Source of the DNA: JAJNPS01 sp031430315
Lineage (GTDB): Bacteria; Pseudomonadota; Alphaproteobacteria; Rhodobacterales; Rhodobacteraceae
Assembly (NCBI GenBank): GCA_031430315.1
Contig: JANPBI010000393.1
Span: 1-7,427, forward strand
DNA: 7,427 nucleotides
Direction of reading: 5' to 3'
Of the stretch, positions 1-5,086 are shown one piece after another. How positions within the stretch are numbered: position 1 is the first letter of the stretch; each line of letters opens with the position of its first letter. The translations under genes and the position numbers were made by a program. A model generated the notes under the pieces. That model worked only from the letters and a program-made list of their open reading frames with translations, ran no database searches and was not told where the DNA came from.

Positions 1-414
1 GTAAACTGAAGCCATCACGCCGGTTACGATTTCCGTCGCAATAGAAGACGCGCGATCAAAACTTATCGTCGCTCCCTGTAGTTTTATGTTCATCATAATC
101 TTATCAAACAGTTGAGAACATTCGTCCGCTAACCCCTCAAAGGCTGTCCGAACGACGAGTCCGGACTTACGCTCGCCAATCTCGTTGGGTTTGAGCAATT
201 GAACATCAAGCGGACCAAGCTCCGAGATTTCGCTCATGTACAGTCGAGCCGCGCCAAGTGCCAATACCGCCAGTGCGAGCATGGGAAGAAATCGGGTCAT
301 CGGGTTGTACATCGGCCTCAAGCTCCGTTTTCTGTTTTCATACGCCATGGGGCGCGGGGTCTGCAGGGGGAAAGTCGGCACCGGCGGTCTGTCGCCCATT
401 GGTCTTTGGCTCAT
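1..414 (-). CDS. Unrecognised membrane-anchored protein, partial (3' end outside window), in the position of tolB
   Basis: This frame is open from 414 to the window edge (138 codons, no stop). I do not recognise the product. The most upstream ATG overlaps the tolA stop as ATGA (411-414), which suggests translational coupling. Later in-frame ATGs lie at 399, 348, 312 and 300, so the start is uncertain; no strong Shine-Dalgarno decides it, although a GGAG and a GAGG precede the ATG at 312. From 414 the protein has a Pro/Arg-rich cytoplasmic-type N-terminus, then one hydrophobic stretch (FLPMLALAVLALGAA, residues about 45-59), then a soluble part. It would be a signal-anchored or exported protein; from 300 the N-terminus resembles a plain signal peptide. 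It shows nothing like the TolB N-terminal sequence that normally follows TolA. The first 240 bases contain 115 G+C (48%), against about two thirds or more in sampled tolA lines, which suggests foreign origin or weak constraint. The frame is solid; the function is unknown. Confidence 0.7.
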   Translation of the reverse strand, partial: MSQRPMGDRPPVPTFPLQTPRPMAYENRKRSLRPMYNPMTRFLPMLALAVLALGAARLYMSEISELGPLDVQLLKPNEIGERKSGLVVRTAFEGLADECSQLFDKIMMNIKLQGATISFDRASSIATEIVTGVMASVY

Positions 415-1580
415 CGCAGCCGCATCCCGTTGGGGTTGAACTCCAGTTCCAGCACTTTCCAGGTGTCGTACTTGTCAGGCGGCAGCGGGATGCCGCCGTC
501 GCCCGAGGCGCGGATAACTGCGCGCCGCGCCGCCTCGAAGGCGGTCTGGGTGGCGGTATCGGTCGGCCCATCGCTTTCGATCAGCTCGAAATTCTGCGGT
601 GTCGCATCGGGCGCAAAGGTGACGCGGATCACGATGGTGGTGCGCAACGCGTCGGTCGAGGCTGAACCAAGGTTCCATTTGTTGCCGATGGCCCGGCTGA
701 AATCACCGATCTCGCCTTCGGACAAGGGGTCACCTCCTGCCGGGCTGGCGATCTCTTCGGTGCCTGCGTCTATGGCCGGTTCGTCGACCACTTCATTCAG
801 GGCTGCCTCCAGCGCGTCCTGCACGTCCGCGTCGGTTTGTGCGGTGTCTTGCGCCGCAGGTTCTGCCGTTGGCTCTTCAACCGCTACGTCCGGCTCGAGA
901 CGTGCGGGGCGCGACTTTGGCCGCAGCGATGTCTGCAAGCCCAAAGCCTCGGTCTGGACCTGGTTCGCCTCGGTTTTGATCACGTCGCCGGTTTCCACGG
1001 CCACCGTCTCGTTGGTGTCTTCGGGCACCACCACCGGCTCTTCGGTCGGCACATCCGAAGTCGCCTGCGTCGGGTCGGTCGAAGTTTCGATATCCGGCTC
1101 GGGTTCCGGGGTGGGTTCAGGTGACACGATATCGGCCGCCTGCGCCTCGGGCTGAACCTCGGGAGAGACCGATGGCAGGATCTGCTCTTCGGGGGCGATG
1201 GGAGCGATCGGCTCGGGCACTTCGATCGGCTGCGGGTCGGGCGCGGGTTCCGGTTCGGGCAGCGCCTCGGGCGCGGGGTCCGGGGAGGGCTGCGGCTCGG
1301 GCTCGGATTGCGGATCTGGGGCCGGTTCCGGCACGTCCGGGACCACAGGCTCCGGCGGCACGACCTCGTCGGGTGGTGTTTCGACCACCGGCTTGGCCTG
1401 CGGACGCGGTGGCGAGGCGACAGCCGCCTTCATCGCGTCAAATTCGGCCGAGGTCATCATCGTCATTGTCGTCACGGCAATCTCGGGCGTGTCCTGGGCC
1501 GCAAAAAGCCAGTCCCCCAGGATCACCCAGAGGATCAGGACCGCGTGGCCAATGCCTGAAAGGATCGTGCCGGTGCTCAC
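411..1580 (-). CDS. tolA: TolA, inner-membrane energy-transducing protein of the Tol-Pal system
   Basis: TolA is anchored in the inner membrane and bridges the TolQR motor to TolB/Pal at the outer membrane, supporting outer-membrane constriction during division. The predicted protein has 389 residues. It has a short N-terminus and one transmembrane helix (about residues 5-27, ILSGIGHAVLILWVILGDWLF). A long linker very rich in Pro, Glu and Asp follows (about 57-194, continuing acidic to about 270), then a C-terminal TonB/TolA-like domain (about 284-389). I chose GTG at 1580, 16 bases after the tolR stop, because MSTGTILSGIGH gives a normal short cytoplasmic tail and a G-rich stretch precedes it. 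The alternative TTG at 1613 would overlap tolR by 17 bases and add 11 Ala/Gly-rich residues. TolA identity rests on the order tolQ-tolR-tolA plus this architecture; on sequence alone the generic label would be TonB C-terminal domain protein. Confidence 0.88.
   Translation of the reverse strand: MSTGTILSGIGHAVLILWVILGDWLFAAQDTPEIAVTTMTMMTSAEFDAMKAAVASPPRPQAKPVVETPPDEVVPPEPVVPDVPEPAPDPQSEPEPQPSPDPAPEALPEPEPAPDPQPIEVPEPIAPIAPEEQILPSVSPEVQPEAQAADIVSPEPTPEPEPDIETSTDPTQATSDVPTEEPVVVPEDTNETVAVETGDVIKTEANQVQTEALGLQTSLRPKSRPARLEPDVAVEEPTAEPAAQDTAQTDADVQDALEAALNEVVDEPAIDAGTEEIASPAGGDPLSEGEIGDFSRAIGNKWNLGSASTDALRTTIVIRVTFAPDATPQNFELIESDGPTDTATQTAFEAARRAVIRASGDGGIPLPPDKYDTWKVLELEFNPNGMRLR
1185..1367 (-). 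repeat. tolA: Degenerate Pro/Glu/Asp repeat tract within tolA
   Basis: About 60 codons of tolA (residues about 72-132) are built from irregular EP, PEP, DPQP and APDP units. On the plus strand this appears as a run of near-repeats of ggctcgggt and cggttcggg. It encodes a probably extended, negatively charged rod crossing the periplasm. The DNA is a plausible site of copy-number change by slippage. Confidence 0.7.
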
Positions 1581-1596
1581 CTGGCGCCCCCCGGCC

Positions 1597-2067
1597 TCAG
1601 CCGCCGCCGCCAAAGGTCGGCCCTTCGGTGTCGGTCACAAACCCGATGTTGCGAAACCCGCCCGCGTTCAACGCACCAAGGACCTGAGCTACACGGGCAT
1701 AAGGGATCGCCCCATCGGCGCGCAGGAACACCTTGTCCGAGGTGCGTTCCGCGGCAATCGCAGTCAGCTTGGGGATCAATTCGGCATCCGCGACATCGGT
1801 GTTCTGGATCAGCAACCGGTTGTCGGCGGTCATCGTGATGGTCAGGGGCTCTTCCTGTTCCGTCGGCAGGGCATTGGCCGCCGTCTGCGGCAACTGCACC
1901 GGCACGCCCACGGTCAGCAAGGGTGCTGCCACCATGAAGATGATCAAGAGCACCAGCATCACGTCGACAAAAGGCGTGACGTTGATTTCGGACATCGCCG
2001 CTGCCCGCCCGCGGTGCCGGCGTCTGCGCCCGCCTCCGCCGGATTTCTGGATGACCCCGCCCGCCAT
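1597..2067 (-). CDS. tolR: TolR, ExbD/TolR-family proton-channel subunit of the Tol-Pal motor
   Basis: TolR pairs with TolQ in the inner membrane to use the proton gradient to energise TolA. The 156-residue product has a cytoplasmic N-terminus with a basic cluster (GGGGRRRRHRGR, residues 10-21), then the family signature SEINVTPFVDVMLVLLIIFM (26-45). That contains the single transmembrane helix with the conserved membrane Asp at residue 35, equivalent to the proton-carrying Asp of ExbD/TolR. A periplasmic domain of about 100 residues follows, ending in a Gly-rich tail. The ATG at 2067 comes 3 bases after the tolQ stop (TGA GCC ATG), so the two are surely co-transcribed and probably translationally coupled. 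The length is normal for the family and the key residue is intact. The alternative ExbD (TonB system) is less likely given ybgC upstream and TolA-like protein downstream. Confidence 0.95.
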   Translation of the reverse strand: MAGGVIQKSGGGGRRRRHRGRAAAMSEINVTPFVDVMLVLLIIFMVAAPLLTVGVPVQLPQTAANALPTEQEEPLTITMTADNRLLIQNTDVADAELIPKLTAIAAERTSDKVFLRADGAIPYARVAQVLGALNAGGFRNIGFVTDTEGPTFGGGG

Positions 2068-2070
2068 GGC

Positions 2071-2766
2071 TCAGGCGTCCAGCTGGCGCGACAGGATGGT
2101 GGCGAACTCGTCGGCAAAGGATTCATAGCCGCCCAACACGCGTTCGCTGTCGGAATTCAGCTTGTTGTAAAAGACCACCGCCGGGATGGCCGCGACCAGA
2201 CCGATCCCGGTGGCCAGCAGCGCCTCGGCGATGCCGGGGGCCACTACCGCCAAACTGGTGTTCTGGCTGATGGCGATCTGTTCAAATGCGTGCTTGATGC
2301 CCCAAATTGTTCCGAACAGCCCGATGAAGGGCGCCGTGGACCCGGTCGTGGCCAAAAACGACAGCCCATTGTTCAACCGCTCGCTTTCTCGGCTAATGGC
2401 GACGTCCATTGCCCGGTCGATCCGCGCCTGTGCGCCCGCGATCAGCCCGCCATCCTGTCGGTGGCTCCGCCGCCATTCCAGCATCCCCGCGGCAAAGATC
2501 TTTTCCGACGGCCCCTCGGCCTCGGCGCCGATCTTTTCAAAAAGTTCATCCAGCGGCTCGCCCGACCAGAAGGCGCGGTCGAAGACGCTTGCCTCCTTGC
2601 GCGAGGCGCGCAGCATGATGTGTTTCTGGATGATGATCGCCCAAGACCAGAAGGACATGATGATCAGTGCGATCATCACAACTTTGACGGTCAAGGTCGC
2701 GCGCGCGAAAAGCGACAGCAGCGAGAAATCAATCTCCTGCGCCAACGCAAGGGTTCCGGTTTCCAT
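2071..2766 (-). CDS. tolQ: TolQ, MotA/TolQ/ExbB-family proton-channel subunit
   Basis: TolQ forms the inner-membrane stator oligomer around TolR dimers, and together they couple proton flow to TolA movement. The 231-residue protein shows the three family transmembrane helices: about 25-46 (TVKVVMIALIIMSFWSWAIII), 134-156 and 173-199. A large cytoplasmic loop lies between the first two. The diagnostic motif ATTGSTAPFIGLFGTIWGI (139-157) and the segment PGIAEALLATGIGLVAAIPAV (177-197) carry the conserved Thr and Pro/Gly positions that line the channel. The ATG at 2766 is preceded by AGCAGG a few bases upstream. The gene lies 134 bases downstream of ybgC and 3 bases before tolR. Length and motifs are normal; nothing seems to be missing. 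Confidence 0.96.
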   Translation of the reverse strand: METGTLALAQEIDFSLLSLFARATLTVKVVMIALIIMSFWSWAIIIQKHIMLRASRKEASVFDRAFWSGEPLDELFEKIGAEAEGPSEKIFAAGMLEWRRSHRQDGGLIAGAQARIDRAMDVAISRESERLNNGLSFLATTGSTAPFIGLFGTIWGIKHAFEQIAISQNTSLAVVAPGIAEALLATGIGLVAAIPAVVFYNKLNSDSERVLGGYESFADEFATILSRQLDA

Positions 2767-2900
2767 AACGCCTGCTCTTGTTGTCGGAGCTCTGCGGCTC
2801 CATTCGCGGCTTTTGTATCAAGCTTTGCCGGGGATTGCTAACACATTGCCGTGCTGTGCCGCTGCGGCCTGCAGGTTCCTGCCTTGGCATGGCTCCCGGT
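2767..2900 (-). promoter_or_regulatory. ybgC-tolQ spacer with two small inverted repeats
   Basis: This 134-base non-coding gap is unusually long for the tightly packed tol genes. On the minus strand it holds GCCGC-A-GCGGC and a hairpin GGAGC-CGCAGA-GCTCC about 20-35 bases before the tolQ start, followed by AGCAGG as ribosome-binding sequence. No convincing -35/-10 pair is visible and no T-run follows either hairpin. It may be a leader or weak internal promoter for tolQRA; this is inference. Confidence 0.3.
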
Positions 2901-3302
2901 TCAGGACGCGGCCCGGGGCAACAAGGCGCGCACCGCCCCAGGCAGGCGCGTCGGATGGCCAGATGCTGTCAAACAGACGAGCGTCACTTCCGCAACGAAA
3001 AGAGGCGTCTCGCCCCGCCAGACTTCTTGCGCCAGTACGATCCGCGCGCCACTGATCGCACGTGGCGACGTGGTCGCGGTCAGAACGTCGTCGAATTGCG
3101 CTGGCCGCAGGTAGTCCGCCGTCAGCCTGCGCACCGCAAAGACCACCCCCGCCTCGGTGCGCAACCGCGTCTGGTCAATGCCAAGCTCGCGGATCCATTC
3201 GGTTCGCGCACGTTCGATGTATTTGAGGTAGTTGGCGTAGTAGACGATCCCCGCAAGGTCAGTGTCCTCGTAATAGACACGAAGGAGTATGCTGTGGGTC
3301 AT
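2901..3302 (-). CDS. ybgC: YbgC, hotdog-fold acyl-CoA thioesterase of the Tol-Pal cluster
   Basis: YbgC is a cytoplasmic hotdog-fold thioesterase that hydrolyses acyl-CoA esters and is encoded with the Tol-Pal genes in most proteobacteria; its role in the Tol system remains loosely defined. The 133-residue product carries the family signature YYEDTDLAGIVYYANYLKYI (residues 10-29) followed by ERARTEW. The catalytic Asp is at residue 15 (within DTDLAG; Asp18 in the E. coli enzyme). A single hotdog domain fills the protein and the length is usual. I chose ATG at 3302 because the signature then starts about ten residues in, as in relatives; a TTG at 3350 would add 16 hydrophobic residues with no homologous counterpart. 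The Shine-Dalgarno is weak. Upstream lies lysR on the same strand (93-base gap) rather than ruvB, the usual neighbour in related genomes. Confidence 0.93.
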   Translation of the reverse strand: MTHSILLRVYYEDTDLAGIVYYANYLKYIERARTEWIRELGIDQTRLRTEAGVVFAVRRLTADYLRPAQFDDVLTATTSPRAISGARIVLAQEVWRGETPLFVAEVTLVCLTASGHPTRLPGAVRALLPRAAS

Positions 3303-3395
3303 TCGGGCGCCTGTGACTAGGGTAAGCAGGATCCAGGCTCCGTGCCGCAAATTTTGGCCATGCGCCAGAGCGAGTTGATTTTGCCCAACTTGTCC

Positions 3396-4268
3396 TCAGT
3401 CTGGCGAAAGCGCCTTCATCACGATTGCAAAACTCGGCCTTAGCTCTTGCGACGGTTTCCAACACGCATGAAACCCGATCGAAACCGCCGATCCGCTTGC
3501 GTCGTTCAACCGACATGCGCGCGACAGATCGGTGACCTTCGACGCTGGCAGCAGCGCAATCCCGATCCCAAGCAGAGCCCATTTTTCCAAGACACCATAG
3601 CTGATCGCTTTGCCCTCGTACTCGGCCAGAGTCAGTTGATAATCGCGGATCAAGGTTCGCACTGCGACTGAGAGCCCACAATTGTCCCCGACCATCAAGA
3701 TCTGCTTGCCCGCCAGAACGTCAAACGTCACCGGATCGCCTGACCTCCCGCTCGGGGTGTCGCTGACATAAAGCAGCGGCTCCCGGTAGATCGGCGCGGA
3801 CTTCAACAGCGGTTGATCCCATGGTTCCGGCCCAAGCCCGTAGCTTAGTTCGCCCGCGTCGAGGGCGGGCTGGATATCGCCCTTGTTCATCTCTGAGACG
3901 ATGATCTTTAGGCTTGCATCAAATGTGGCGATGCGGGCCAGCAGGGCCGCCACGAAATCGTCACTGATCAATGGCGACATTCCGATCCTGACCACGTGTT
4001 CGTCTCGCGCAAGAAACTCGGCCGAACTTACCAGCAACCGCGATTTTGCCTCAACGATCCCCGAAATCTGGTCGATCACGCCCGCACCAAAGGCCGTCAG
4101 GGTCACTGACCTGGTGGTACGTTCAAAAAGCTTGCCACCCAATTCCTCCTCAAGCTGCGCAATGGCATTCGAAAGCGCAGGCTGGGTCACGCAGCACAGA
4201 TCAGCGGCGCTGGTGAAGGACCGCGTCTCTGCGACAGCGACGACGAATCTGAGTTGTTGAAAGTTCAT
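3396..4268 (-). CDS. LysR-family transcriptional regulator
   Basis: This is a DNA-binding regulator of the LysR type, active in the cytoplasm as an oligomer that senses a small co-inducer. The 290-residue product begins MNFQQLRFVVAVAETRSFT and has the winged helix-turn-helix over about residues 3-62, including AADLCCVTQPALSNAIAQLE (21-40) and the wing GGKLFERTTRSVTLT. The effector-binding domain (two Rossmann-like lobes) follows from about residue 92 to the end, starting VVRIGMSPLISDDFVAALLA. Length is slightly short of the usual 295-310 but complete. It is divergent from the secreted-protein unit starting at 4336, with only 67 bases between, the classic LysR arrangement in which the regulator controls its divergent neighbour and itself. 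It lies between ruvB and ybgC, where no regulator is expected. The inducer cannot be guessed from sequence. Confidence 0.93.
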   Translation of the reverse strand: MNFQQLRFVVAVAETRSFTSAADLCCVTQPALSNAIAQLEEELGGKLFERTTRSVTLTAFGAGVIDQISGIVEAKSRLLVSSAEFLARDEHVVRIGMSPLISDDFVAALLARIATFDASLKIIVSEMNKGDIQPALDAGELSYGLGPEPWDQPLLKSAPIYREPLLYVSDTPSGRSGDPVTFDVLAGKQILMVGDNCGLSVAVRTLIRDYQLTLAEYEGKAISYGVLEKWALLGIGIALLPASKVTDLSRACRLNDASGSAVSIGFHACWKPSQELRPSFAIVMKALSPD

Positions 4269-4335
4269 GAACGCCGCCCGGGTTGCCGCAGCTAGCTTAG
4301 GAGATCCGTATCGCCAGCATTAGTTCTTTTGGCGA
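4269..4335. promoter_or_regulatory. Divergent lysR / secreted-protein intergenic region with candidate T-N11-A LysR boxes
   Basis: This 67-base divergent spacer should contain both promoters and the LysR operators. Two T-N11-A sequences fit the LysR operator rule: 4298-4310 (inner GGA-GA-TCC dyad) and 4324-4336 (TTC-N7-GAA, both arms symmetric). They are 26 bases apart, similar to the recognition and activation half-sites of LysR promoters. The second overlaps the ATG at 4336, so binding there could also repress. Such short motifs arise by chance; treat as candidates. Confidence 0.35.
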
Positions 4336-4425
4336 ATGAGACCATTCGCAGAAGCAATTTCTGTTGCCTTGGGTCTTCTGGCAGCCTGCAAGGACGATCA
4401 ACCAATCAAGGACTACCTCACATGA
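4336..4425 (+). CDS. Candidate 29-residue small lipoprotein
   Basis: A 29-codon frame starting at ATG 4336 encodes a miniature lipoprotein-like peptide. MRPFAEAISVALGLLAAC has a hydrophobic core and ends in a good lipobox, L-A-A-C, with the modifiable Cys at residue 18; only KDDQPIKDYLT follows. If real, it would be exported by Sec, lipidated at Cys18, cut by signal peptidase II and left as a 12-residue lipopeptide in the envelope. Its TGA (4423-4425) overlaps the next ATG (4422) as ATGA, the hallmark of translational coupling. The weak points are a poor Shine-Dalgarno (only GGCGA upstream), only one Arg and a Glu in the n-region, and the ease with which such short frames occur. Function is unknown; size is comparable to colicin lysis lipopeptides, but no homology is claimed. 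The alternative is a simple leader peptide for the downstream gene. Confidence 0.45.
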   Translation: MRPFAEAISVALGLLAACKDDQPIKDYLT

Positions 4426-4772
4426 CCTCTTTGCTGAAGCCCATCACCGTTGCCGCGTCTCTCATGGCAAATGCGGCACTCGCCGATCCGGGCGCCTATT
4501 TGGAAATCACGCTCAAGATCGCACCGGAAAACCGGGCGGCTGCAGCTGCGGTCTACATTGAATACAAAGAGCCCTTCCTCACAACTGTCGCAGGCGCGGA
4601 ATCCAAGGTCCTTCTGGTGCGCGATGACGACGTTCAGGTCCTGCACGGATTTGATACCGTCGCCTCGGCAACGGCCTACTTGTCGAGCGATCTTTTTACG
4701 AATGACGTCTTTGTGGGTTTGAAACCCTTCGTGATGGCAGATCCTGAGGTTCGCATCTATCAGGCGAACTAA
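4422..4772 (+). CDS. Secreted small protein with probable ABM-type (dimeric alpha/beta barrel) fold
   Basis: This 116-residue protein begins with a Sec signal peptide, MTSLLKPITVAASLMANAALA, with likely cleavage after A-L-A before DPG (residue 21/22), so it acts in the periplasm or outside. The mature part of about 95 residues alternates strand-like and helix-like segments (YLEITLKIAPENRAAAAAVY, ESKVLLVRDDDVQVLHGFDT, then a helix with repeated aromatic residues and DPEVRIYQAN). That pattern fits the antibiotic-biosynthesis-monooxygenase-like or stress-responsive barrel superfamily; this is a fold guess, not an enzyme assignment. I chose ATG 4422 because AAGGA lies 9 bases upstream and a signal peptide starts there; the TTG at 4329 would bury it. 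It overlaps the small lipoprotein frame and is divergent from lysR, whose product probably controls it. No catalytic residues can be named. Confidence 0.75.
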   Translation: MTSLLKPITVAASLMANAALADPGAYLEITLKIAPENRAAAAAVYIEYKEPFLTTVAGAESKVLLVRDDDVQVLHGFDTVASATAYLSSDLFTNDVFVGLKPFVMADPEVRIYQAN

Positions 4773-4773
4773 G

Positions 4774-4836
4774 CATGGCAGCGCGAGGTCTTGGTTCTCG
4801 CCATGACCTCCGCACGACACCCTGTCCGGTCATGGC
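4774..4836. other. Pair of mutually exclusive hairpins downstream of the secreted-protein gene
   Basis: Starting 2 bases after the stop at 4772 are three related segments: CATGGC (4774-4779), GCCATGACC (4800-4808) and GGTCATGGC (4828-4836). The middle one can pair with the first (6 bp) or the third (9 bp perfect, 19-base loop) but not both. There is no T-run, so it is not a canonical Rho-independent terminator. It could protect the transcript 3' end or serve as a bidirectional structure. Confidence 0.45.
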
Positions 4837-5041
4837 AACACAGTCTTGGAATGTCGCATTTCCGAAACACAACTTTGCCTCGTGATGACACGATTCAGAG
4901 TGGACTCACGAATTGCCGAACCAGTTTTTGCAGCAAAACCGGGTCGATCGCCATAACATCTTGCTCTTTTAGTCGAGGGCCAACCAACGCGCAAACTTCC
5001 CCCTAAAGTAAACAAAGTGTTAAATTTGCACTGTCATCTAA

Positions 5042-5055
5042 TTGATCTACATCAA
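5042..5055. promoter_or_regulatory. Perfect FNR/FnrL-type binding site
   Basis: TTGATctacATCAA matches the FNR/Anr/FnrL consensus TTGAT-N4-ATCAA without a mismatch. It is palindromic, so it works in either direction. Both flanking annotated genes point towards it (the secreted-protein gene from the left, ruvB from the right), so it has no obvious target gene. For a minus-strand promoter with the box centred at -41.5, transcription would start near 5007 and run leftward, antisense to the secreted-protein gene. Confidence 0.6.
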
Positions 5056-5080
5056 CAAAATTTCCGTCCCGACTCGGGAC
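5056..5080 (-). terminator. Probable intrinsic terminator of ruvCAB
   Basis: Six bases after the ruvB stop on the minus strand lies a 15-base dyad GTCCCG-AGT-CGGGAC (5066-5080: 6-bp GC-rich stem, 3-base loop), followed by GGAAATTTTGTT with a T-rich run. The position and shape suit Rho-independent termination, although the T-run is short and starts a few bases late. Confidence 0.6.
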
Positions 5081-5086
5081 ACTCCG

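Larger units (their letters stand above)
4773..5086. other. 314-base gap between convergent secreted-protein gene and ruvB, no confident gene
   Basis: No convincing protein gene is visible. The gap holds the hairpins at 4774-4836, an AT-rich stretch (4981-5040 has 24 G+C in 60), a perfect FNR-type box (5042-5055) and the likely ruv terminator (5056-5080). On the minus strand a short frame (4895-5002) reads protein-like near its end, but it is too short to call a gene. Composition unlike that of ruvB suggests this is the border of an inserted segment. Confidence 0.6.

Noticed and set aside
199..1155. 318-codon plus-strand frame opposite tolA and the partial gene
   Set aside because: Low-complexity Ser/Gly/Val translation opposite the tolA proline tract; a shadow frame.
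1198..2841. 547-codon plus-strand open frame across tolQ, tolR and tolA
   Set aside because: It is antisense to three well-supported genes; its Gly/Ser/Arg/His-rich translation is the mirror of GC-biased codons, with no domain or start signal.
3259..3681. Minus-strand frame overlapping the 3' end of lysR and the ybgC start
   Set aside because: It lies out of frame inside the lysR effector domain, with Cys/Trp/Arg-rich composition and no ribosome-binding site.
4791..5006. 71-codon plus-strand frame after the secreted-protein gene
   Set aside because: No Shine-Dalgarno, composition not protein-like (many Ser, Thr, Cys), and it crosses the hairpin region.
4830..5015. 61-codon minus-strand frame from a TTG start
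   Set aside because: Weak start and basic, unstructured translation; the overlapping frame ending at 4895 looks more protein-like.
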